Source: an uncultured Acidobacteriaceae bacterium (GTDB taxonomy: Bacteria; Acidobacteriota; Terriglobia; Terriglobales; Acidobacteriaceae). Taken from it: DNA of 11,861 nucleotides. Under the pieces are notes generated by a model, which saw only the letters and a list, made by a program, of their open reading frames with translations, did no database searches and was not told the origin of the DNA. This document shows, one piece after another, positions 1 to 4,299 of the stretch. Made by a program: the position numbers and the translations under genes. The stretch spans positions 1 to 11,861 of the forward strand of contig CAIMNN010000085.1 of assembly GCA_903842845.1 (NCBI GenBank), given 5' to 3'. Positions within the stretch are counted from its first letter, which is position 1, and each line of letters begins with the position of its first letter.

Positions 1-548
1 CTGTAGCGATGCACAAGCTTTCAACAGATATTCATCAAACTAACCTGCACCTCATCAGCCTCTTGGCGGTTTTCAACATTTCATTCACTGAAAATTACGC
101 ATCTCTTCGCCATGATTTCTCTCTTTTTTTATTCAGCAAAGCAACGTACTCTTGGCAAGCGATCAGAGATTGAGGTTCGTTGCACGCAAGGCCATCGACG
201 CCTGCAGAGCACAAAGACCTCAGAAATAGATCAGGGTAAGCGTCACAGAGCGTGGTCCCGCTTGGGCTGCGAAAGAGCCCAATGTTGATTTGCTGCTTTA
301 TTCATGGGTCCAAAGGATCCGGTTGTTTCACATGCAGTTGATTTTCCTCACAACCTAGCGGAGGCAATGCCGGTGATTCGCCGGTCTGGGCAACCTGTTG
401 CTCGGACTACAGCAGACCGGTGAATGGCGTTCCTTCAATTGCCGCGGAAACACGACGGCAAACACTGCCAATGGCGGTCACAGGAGATCTCTGTGCCTGC
501 TCCCGGCAGATGACAAGAATTTTGAGAAAGCAAGAGGCAAGTACGAAG
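1..548. other. Non-coding stretch upstream of response regulator
   Basis: I see no convincing protein gene here. The longest small frame with an ATG is 112-285 on the plus strand (57 codons), but it has no Shine-Dalgarno sequence and a low-complexity, basic, unfamiliar product. A 7-bp stem-loop lies at 262-282 (TTGGGCT / AGCCCAA, 7-nt loop). Only a loosely T-containing stretch follows it, so it is a poor terminator candidate. The right half (376-495) is rich in stem-loops and is listed separately. The left 300 bases look more AT-rich than the coding regions. Confidence 0.5.
376..495 (+). promoter_or_regulatory. Candidate structured 5' leader RNA
   Basis: Three stem-loops follow one another ahead of the response regulator start at 549. 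The first pairs 376-388 (ATTCGCCGGTCTG) with 413-425 (CAGACCGGTGAAT): 13 bp with a single G-U pair. Its 24-nt loop contains a small inner helix, 390-393 with 398-401. The second pairs 439-444 (TTGCCG) with 456-461 (CGGCAA). The third pairs 479-483 (CACAG) with 491-495 (CTGTG). The stretch CCGGTGATTCGCCGG at 370-384 can form a competing hairpin with the left arm of the first stem, so two folds are possible. That this acts as a leader is inference; I do not recognise a known riboswitch class. Confidence 0.35.
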
Positions 549-986
549 ATGCGTCCCAAGAAAGTGATTCTCTGCGTTGATGACAATGAACAGGACCTCT
601 CAGTCCGTAAATTCATGTTGAGCACCAACAACTACCGTGTACTCCCCGCTTCAAACGGCATCGAGGCCATCGAGCTCTTCTCCCAGGAGCAGGTCGACCT
701 CGTCCTCGCCGACTTCAGCATGCCCAAGATGAACGGCGTGCAGCTTATCGACAAGCTCAAGCAGCTCGCCGCTCATGTGCCCATGATTCTCATGGCCGAC
801 AACCAGCAACTCAGCAGCGAACCCCATCGCGCCGATGCCGTCCTCAACAAGAAGAACTGCACGCCCCAGGAACTCCTCGAGCGCATCAAAATTATGAGCG
901 CCCGCAAGCGCGGACCCCGCAAGGGAACCCATCGCGTCCTCGCTCCTGCCTCGGCTCCAGATCAGGCCCTCGCAGCTGCCTCTTGA
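549..986 (+). CDS. Stand-alone receiver-domain response regulator
   Basis: A 145-residue single-domain CheY-like receiver protein without an output domain, presumably cytoplasmic and phosphorylated by an unidentified histidine kinase. The acidic pair is D11-D12 (ILCVDDN), the phospho-acceptor is D55 in LVLADFSMP, and the conserved lysine is K101 or K102 in VLNKKN. The usual switch Thr/Ser after beta-4 appears to be Ala83 (VPMILMADN), which is unusual. Residues 118-145 form a basic, then Ala/Pro-rich tail that is probably disordered. I chose the ATG at 549 because the receiver fold begins directly after it and AAGAGG lies at 532-537, 11 nt upstream. The frame is open further upstream (ATGs at 420 and 510), but that extension resembles no domain and would overlap the stem-loop region. 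The partner and the output are unknown. Confidence 0.85.
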   Translation: MRPKKVILCVDDNEQDLSVRKFMLSTNNYRVLPASNGIEAIELFSQEQVDLVLADFSMPKMNGVQLIDKLKQLAAHVPMILMADNQQLSSEPHRADAVLNKKNCTPQELLERIKIMSARKRGPRKGTHRVLAPASAPDQALAAAS

Positions 987-1057
987 CGAAGGGCAGCCTC
1001 GCTCTAGATACTGAGCCGCATGATAGACGGCAGAGGATAATCCCCAACCCCTGCCGT

Positions 1058-1061
1058 GGAG
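1058..1061 (+). promoter_or_regulatory. Shine-Dalgarno site fixing the PIN/TRAM protein start
   Basis: GGAG ends six bases before the ATG at 1068. The frame also has an upstream GTG at 1056, but that codon would sit on top of this site and has no good one of its own. The ATG at 1068 is therefore preferred. Confidence 0.55.
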
Positions 1062-1067
1062 CTGTGG

Positions 1068-2114
1068 ATGGACATCGTCTTTTTGCGTTTTCTTTTTGTC
1101 CTTTTTCTTGCCGCAATCTGTTACTTCCTCAAACCCTTTGGCCTTCCTCAATGGACCGCCGCAGGCATAGGCACTTTTGCCGCCATCGCTGTCATCGTCT
1201 TTGAACTCCGCGTCCGCGCCCTCAGCCTGCGCCGACTCATCGGCGCGCTCGCTGGCAGCATCTTCGGCATCTTCGGCGCTGCGCTCTTCTGCTTCGTGCT
1301 CCATTACGCGTTGCCCCCCGACCCGACCTCCTCCGTCATCCAGATCTTCGTTCTCCTGTTGATGACCTACGTCGGCCTCATCGTCGGCGTCAACAAAGGC
1401 GACCTCCTCAACACCAACATCCTCAACCACATCTTTTCCTCCGACCGCACCATCCGCAAAAGTTACAAAGTCCTCGACACCAGCGTCATCATCGACGGCC
1501 GCATCGCCGACATCGCTGAAACCGGATTCCTCGACGGCATCTTCGTCATCCCCGAGTTTGTCCTTCACGAGCTTCAGGTCGTCGCCGACTCCACCGACGG
1601 CTCCAAACGTCAGCGCGGCCGCCGCGGCCTCGACATGCTGAAGCGCATGCAGGAGAGCCCCGCCCTCCAGATCCAAATAGTCAACGACGATTTCCCCTCC
1701 ATCCGCGAGGTCGACCTCAAGCTCCTCGAGCTCGCCAAAAAATGGGAAGCCAAGGTCGTCACCAACGACTTCAACCTCAACAAGGTCGCACACCTGCATC
1801 ATGTTGAGGTTCTCAATATTAACGACCTCGCCAACACCCTCAAGCCCGTCGTTCTCCCCGGCGAAAAGATGACCGTCCTCATCCTCAAAGAAGGCAAGGA
1901 GCACACTCAGGGCGTCGGCTACCTCGATGACGGAACCATGGTCGTCGTCGACCACGCCCGCAAAATGATCGGCCGCTCCATTGACATCGTCGTCACCAGC
2001 GTCCTTCAGACCGCCAGCGGAAAAATGATCTTCGGCAAAATGGACGAGAACGGCTCGCGCGGTGAATCCAGTTATGCCTCAGCTTTTGAGCACGCGCGCG
2101 AGGGCGATAACTGA
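1068..2114 (+). CDS. YacL-like membrane PIN/TRAM domain protein
   Basis: A 348-residue protein with the architecture of the YacL family. Four hydrophobic helices lie at about 5-23, 30-48, 57-80 and 88-108. A PIN (PilT N-terminus) nuclease-like domain spans about 133-255, and a TRAM RNA-binding domain about 258-322. The PIN acidic residues are visible: D137 in KVLDTSVIIDGRI, E168 in PEFVLHELQ, D216 in VDLKLLELA, and D234 in VVTNDFNLNKVA. A basic patch, KRQRGRRGLD, sits at 180-189. Family knowledge suggests a membrane-anchored ribonuclease or RNA-binding protein, but substrates are not established. It lies 81 bases after the response regulator gene with no clear terminator between them, so co-transcription is possible. 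The last 25 residues are polar and probably flexible. Confidence 0.88.
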   Translation: MDIVFLRFLFVLFLAAICYFLKPFGLPQWTAAGIGTFAAIAVIVFELRVRALSLRRLIGALAGSIFGIFGAALFCFVLHYALPPDPTSSVIQIFVLLLMTYVGLIVGVNKGDLLNTNILNHIFSSDRTIRKSYKVLDTSVIIDGRIADIAETGFLDGIFVIPEFVLHELQVVADSTDGSKRQRGRRGLDMLKRMQESPALQIQIVNDDFPSIREVDLKLLELAKKWEAKVVTNDFNLNKVAHLHHVEVLNINDLANTLKPVVLPGEKMTVLILKEGKEHTQGVGYLDDGTMVVVDHARKMIGRSIDIVVTSVLQTASGKMIFGKMDENGSRGESSYASAFEHAREGDN

Positions 2115-2168
2115 GCCGTGTTTTCACAAAATCGCAAAACTCCGTATGCGTTCTCAAGCCCGCCCCGC

Positions 2169-2183
2169 GATAAAATAACCGTG
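2169..2183 (+). promoter_or_regulatory. Putative promoter -10 region of the 2213 gene
   Basis: GATAAAATAACCGTG contains a TAAAAT -10 hexamer (2171-2176), 37 bases before the start codon. Nearly the same 15-mer (13 of 15 identical) precedes cysS at 8237-8251, at a similar distance from its start. No good -35 hexamer is visible; TGCGTT at 2147-2152 is weak. Confidence 0.45.
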
Positions 2184-2212
2184 TACATCCAACTCTCAGG
2201 AAGCCACACACT

Positions 2213-3136
2213 ATGACAACCGTAAAAGCATCGCTTGTTGATTCGCTGACCAAGGCCGCCAAAGACGCAGGCCTTGAAGTGCTCTCCTACTCCACCGGCC
2301 CTAACTCCATGGGCCACGTGACCACCGTATTCAAGCTCGCCCTCCCCGCCGACAAGAGCAAGACGCTTACGCTCGAGCTCAGCGAGCACTTCGACTTCGA
2401 CAAGCCCAACCTCCTCCCCGAGCTCACCGGCCACCTCGCCACACAGGCCAAGCGCCTGCGCAATCCGCGTCCCGAGTGCGGCGTCACAATGGGCGGTCTG
2501 CCCATCGCCTTTGGCGAGTTCGAGTGGCCCTTCCACACCTCCACCTCTGGCGCTGACACATACATCGTCCACGGACAGCTCCACCTTGCAGACGGCGGCG
2601 CGCACAACCTCCACGCCAAGATCGCGGCATCCGTCACCCTCACCTTCGCTGACTTCGTCCCCGCCATGGAGCAGCCCTACTCGGAAAGCTTCATCTACAA
2701 CGCCATCCGCAAAACCGTCGACTACGGCCAGCTCGAATTCCTCAAGAGCGGCAACCGTCAGCCCGTCCCCGTCACCACCCGCTACTGGAGCCGCTGGCAG
2801 AAAAAGTTCGTCTTCACTGAGACCACCGAAGCCGAGCGCCTCGCCTACCTGCTCTGCAAGGTCTACTGGCTCTCCGGCGTACTCGGCGACAGCAAGCCCG
2901 TCTGGATCGCCGACCCCCGCGACGCCATGTACCTCAACACCAGCGCCGAGGATCTGCTCAGCATGGCCAGCCACGAGGCCGCCGAAGGTTACCTCACCCT
3001 TGACGGCGAATACGCCGCCGCAACCCCCAAGCTGCTCGCCAAAAAACCTGAGTACGATGCGTTACTTGAAGCCGCACTTAACTTCACCAAGCCAACGTTC
3101 AATGAGTCCATGCGCTCAGGCCACGCGAATATGTAA
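2213..3136 (+). CDS. Unrecognised soluble 307-residue protein
   Basis: I do not recognise this protein. It encodes 307 residues with no signal peptide and no membrane segment, so it is probably cytoplasmic. The codon use matches its neighbours: strong G/C at third positions and frequent CTC, CGC and GCC. Visible landmarks are an aromatic and basic stretch, TRYWSRWQKKF (189-199), and a strongly conserved-looking block, VYWLSGVLGDSKPVWIADP (217-235). An acidic alpha-helical segment follows (TSAEDLLSMASHEAAEG, 243-259). The start is supported by AGGAA at 2198-2202, ten bases before the ATG, and by the TAAAAT promoter candidate at 2169. The gene ends before a strong terminator, so it is probably transcribed alone. 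It is probably a real gene of a lineage-restricted family; its function is unknown. Confidence 0.8.
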   Translation: MTTVKASLVDSLTKAAKDAGLEVLSYSTGPNSMGHVTTVFKLALPADKSKTLTLELSEHFDFDKPNLLPELTGHLATQAKRLRNPRPECGVTMGGLPIAFGEFEWPFHTSTSGADTYIVHGQLHLADGGAHNLHAKIAASVTLTFADFVPAMEQPYSESFIYNAIRKTVDYGQLEFLKSGNRQPVPVTTRYWSRWQKKFVFTETTEAERLAYLLCKVYWLSGVLGDSKPVWIADPRDAMYLNTSAEDLLSMASHEAAEGYLTLDGEYAAATPKLLAKKPEYDALLEAALNFTKPTFNESMRSGHANM

Positions 3137-3155
3137 TTGCTTCATCATCATCAGC

Positions 3156-3191
3156 AAAAGGCCGGAAGAGCTTTAGCTCAACCGGCCTTTT
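3156..3191 (+). terminator. Rho-independent terminator after the 307-residue gene
   Basis: AAAAGGCCGG (3156-3165) pairs perfectly with CCGGCCTTTT (3182-3191). Inside, GAGC (3168-3171) pairs with GCTC (3176-3179) around a TTTA loop, separated from the outer stem by a symmetrical AA/AA internal loop. The T-rich right flank continues as CGTTTTC. The A-run on the left would also give a short T-run on the opposite strand. It lies 19 bases after the stop at 3136 and isolates the toxin-antitoxin module downstream. Confidence 0.85.
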
Positions 3192-3216
3192 CGTTTTCTT
3201 TCGAGCTTTCTGCTAT

Positions 3217-3232
3217 GCTATACATGTATAGC
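3217..3232. promoter_or_regulatory. Perfect palindrome, candidate toxin-antitoxin operator
   Basis: GCTATACATGTATAGC is a perfect 16-bp palindrome ending 11 bases before the antitoxin start. It adjoins the Shine-Dalgarno sequence GGAGG (3233-3237) and overlaps possible -10 hexamers (TATGCT at 3214-3219, TATACA at 3219-3224). Ribbon-helix-helix antitoxins usually repress their own operon by binding such palindromes. The operator role here is inferred from that and from position. Confidence 0.6.
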
Positions 3233-3243
3233 GGAGGGTTTTC

Positions 3244-3468
3244 ATGCTCGCAATCAGGTTGCCTGAAAATATCGAAAAACGTCTCGACCATCTGGCTAAA
3301 CGCACCGGCCGCACTAAAACCTTCTATGCCAGAGAGGCTTTGCTGGCGCATATCGAAGACCTTGAAGATACGTATCTGGCGGAAGCCTCGCTCAAGAAGA
3401 TTCGTTCCGGCCAAAGCAAAACCATCTCACTCGAAAGCATGATTAAGAAACATGGCCTGGAAGATTGA
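3244..3468 (+). CDS. RelB-type ribbon-helix-helix antitoxin
   Basis: A 74-residue antitoxin. The N-terminal MLAIRLPENIEKRLDHLAKRT (written 1-21) is a typical ribbon-helix-helix DNA-binding start: a beta strand, LPE, then an amphipathic helix. TKTFYAREALLAHIEDLED (24-42) forms the second helix. The charged C-terminal part (about 43-74) would wrap and neutralise the toxin. The start is backed by GGAGG at 3233-3237. The gene overlaps the toxin gene by 17 bases, the usual coupled arrangement that makes antitoxin first. Autoregulation through the palindrome at 3217-3232 is likely. It closely fits the RelB/DUF6290 style of antitoxin; the exact family name is from recall. Confidence 0.85.
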   Translation: MLAIRLPENIEKRLDHLAKRTGRTKTFYAREALLAHIEDLEDTYLAEASLKKIRSGQSKTISLESMIKKHGLED

Positions 3469-3724
3469 GTTCTCGGCCGAGGCGGCTCGCGCGCTCGACA
3501 AGCTCGATGCGCAGATCACGCGGCGCATATTGATATTTCTTTACCAGCGGGTTCGAAAACTCGACAACCCGCGAAGCATCGGAGAAGCGCTGCACGGACC
3601 TAAGCTGAGTGAGTTCTGGAAGTATCGTGTTGGGGATTACAGGCTCATCTGCACAATCGAGGATAAGAAATTGCTAATTCTTGTTTTGCGTATAGGCCAC
3701 CGCAAACAGTTTAATGACCGCTGA
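3452..3724 (+). CDS. RelE/ParE-superfamily toxin
   Basis: A 90-residue toxin of the RelE/ParE fold. The features are an N-terminal strand WKIEFSAEAARALDKLD, two helices to about residue 38, then LHGPKLSEFWKYRVGDYRLICTIED (47-71) and the C-terminal strand LLILVLRIGHRKQFNDR. By alignment in my head to E. coli RelE, R64 (GDYRL) corresponds to R61 and R84 (GHRK) to R81. The C-terminal tyrosine that RelE uses for mRNA cleavage is not present: the family pattern GHR-x-x-x-Y reads GHRKQFN here. RelE members act as ribosome-dependent mRNases and ParE members poison gyrase. GDYR and GHRK favour the RelE side. Its start lies inside the antitoxin gene with no good Shine-Dalgarno, so translation is probably coupled. 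Confidence 0.83.
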   Translation: MAWKIEFSAEAARALDKLDAQITRRILIFLYQRVRKLDNPRSIGEALHGPKLSEFWKYRVGDYRLICTIEDKKLLILVLRIGHRKQFNDR

Positions 3725-3832
3725 GAACAAAGTCTTACTGACTAAAAATGAACAAGACATCCACAGATTTATATACAGGTTTGCTTGATATTCTCTTGCA
3801 TATCACTTCACAGCAACTTAGCATTCACTTTG

Positions 3833-3907
3833 TGGTAGCCCCGGAAGGACTTGAACCTCCAACACCCCGGTGCGATCCAGGAGCTTGTCCAGTTAAGCTA
3901 CGGGGCC
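3833..3907 (-). tRNA. tRNA-like gene, possible tRNA pseudogene (anticodon CGC?)
   Basis: Read on the minus strand, this gives a 75-nt cloverleaf. The acceptor GGCCCCG pairs with CGGGGCT (ending in a G-U pair), followed by A and an encoded CCA. The D arm is GCTT/AAGC around AACTGGAC. The T arm is GGAGG/CCTTC with the canonical loop TTCAAGT. The anticodon arm is faulty. A normal 7-nt loop, ATCGCAC, gives anticodon CGC (alanine) but leaves a G-G mismatch in the stem. A fully paired stem, CCTGG/CCGGG, leaves a 6-nt loop. The D arm also seems one base short, lacking A21. The G3-U70 pair expected of alanine tRNA is absent (C3-G70). It may be degenerate, or a divergent tRNA I cannot type. Confidence 0.55.
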
Positions 3908-3915
3908 ACCAAGAG

Positions 3916-3943
3916 GCGCTAAGGAATGTCACTTCCTTAGCGC
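3916..3943. repeat. Perfect 11-bp hairpin next to the tRNA-like gene
   Basis: GCGCTAAGGAA (3916-3926) and TTCCTTAGCGC (3933-3943) are perfectly complementary around the 6-nt loop TGTCAC. It lies eight bases upstream of the 5' end of the minus-strand tRNA-like gene, where a promoter -10 would be expected. It could end plus-strand transcripts from the toxin module, but the following TTCGTCTT is a poor T-tract. Confidence 0.6.
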
Positions 3944-3950
3944 TTCGTCT

Positions 3951-3971
3951 TATCTGGATACTCTCCAGATA
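3951..3971. repeat. Perfect 8-bp hairpin
   Basis: TATCTGGA (3951-3958) and TCCAGATA (3964-3971) pair perfectly around TACTC, seven bases from the preceding hairpin. Its role is unknown. Two adjacent perfect hairpins suggest processed RNA or remnants of a mobile element. Confidence 0.55.
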
Positions 3972-4035
3972 TATCTATGGTATGCACAATTCTTGCGACA
4001 CGGCTATGTGAATCGCTGATGACAAAATGTGGGAA

Positions 4036-4154
4036 ACTACAACCCATCTCATAAATGCTCAAACTCTCGGTGTGGGTAGTATGAAACCCTCTCTTAAAGC
4101 GGGTTGAAAGCAAATGGTGTATCAAGAAAGGTGGTTTATGAGATGGGTTCTAGT
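4036..4154. mobile_element. MITE-like element with 20-bp terminal inverted repeats
   Basis: The left end 4036-4055 reads ACTACAACCCATCTCATAAA. The reverse complement of the right end 4135-4154 is identical at 19 of 20 positions, and the inner 15 bp (4041-4055 against 4135-4149) are perfect. The 79-bp interior has no coding frame of note and carries a small AACCC/GGGTT inverted pair (4085-4089, 4101-4105). The flanks next to the perfect arms are CTAC on the left and CTAG on the right. This resembles a 4-bp YTAR-type target duplication with one change, as made by some IS5-family elements. No transposase is present, so it would be a non-autonomous element. The family assignment is a guess. Confidence 0.5.
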
Positions 4155-4236
4155 AACCTGCGAATGAATAGAAAGGTATCAAAATAGTAAACATAGTCTA
4201 AATGTAGGAATGCAATCTAGCTGTATATCCAATGTG

Positions 4237-4299
4237 CCGCTAACTCCGCTATCACCGCTAACTCCGCTAGCCTCGCTAACTCCGCTATCACCGCTATCC
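4237..4299. repeat. 9-bp tandem repeat running into the ppc stop codon
   Basis: Seven consecutive 9-bp units of the form YCGCTANCN occur: CCGCTAACT, CCGCTATCA, CCGCTAACT, CCGCTAGCC, TCGCTAACT, CCGCTATCA, CCGCTATCC. An 18-bp higher-order period (CCGCTAACT + CCGCTATCA) is visible. The last unit contains the ppc stop codon (4294-4296). Because the unit is three codons long, every unit places a TAG in the ppc frame. The last ppc codons (ATTAGCGGGATAGCGG on the minus strand) look similar, suggesting that the array grew from the gene end by slippage. Confidence 0.8.

Larger units (their letters stand above)
3725..4293. other. AT-richer accessory intergenic region
   Basis: There is no convincing protein gene between the toxin and ppc. 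A plus-strand open frame at 3748-4011 runs through the tRNA-like gene and is rejected. The contents in order are a minus-strand tRNA-like gene (3833-3907), an 11-bp perfect hairpin (3916-3943), an 8-bp perfect hairpin (3951-3971), an inverted-repeat-bounded element (4036-4154), an AT-rich stretch with nothing recognisable (4155-4236), and a 9-bp tandem repeat (4237-4299). The composition is clearly lower in G+C than the flanking coding sequence, consistent with acquired or non-selected DNA. Confidence 0.6.

Noticed and set aside
112..285. Small plus-strand frame (57 codons) near the left end
   Set aside because: It has no ribosome binding site, no recognisable product, and a composition unlike the genes here.
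366..400. Cobalamin-riboswitch resemblance (GCCGGTGATTCGCCGG)
   Set aside because: Only this short hairpin recalls the family; the rest of the conserved core is not present, and the downstream gene is a response regulator.
651..1955. Long minus-strand open frame (434 codons) antisense to the response regulator and PIN/TRAM genes
   Set aside because: Its translation is low-complexity (runs of D, E, V and G) and it lies opposite two well-supported genes. It is a by-product of G/C-rich third positions.
2072..2974. Minus-strand open frame opposite the 307-residue gene
   Set aside because: The composition is typical of an antisense shadow, and the plus-strand gene has a Shine-Dalgarno, promoter candidate and terminator.
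3748..4011. Plus-strand open frame of 87 codons after the toxin gene
   Set aside because: It runs through the complement of the tRNA-like gene and two hairpins, and has no Shine-Dalgarno.
4237..4299. CRISPR-like array
   Set aside because: The units are 9 bp and directly abutting, with no spacers; this is a simple tandem repeat.
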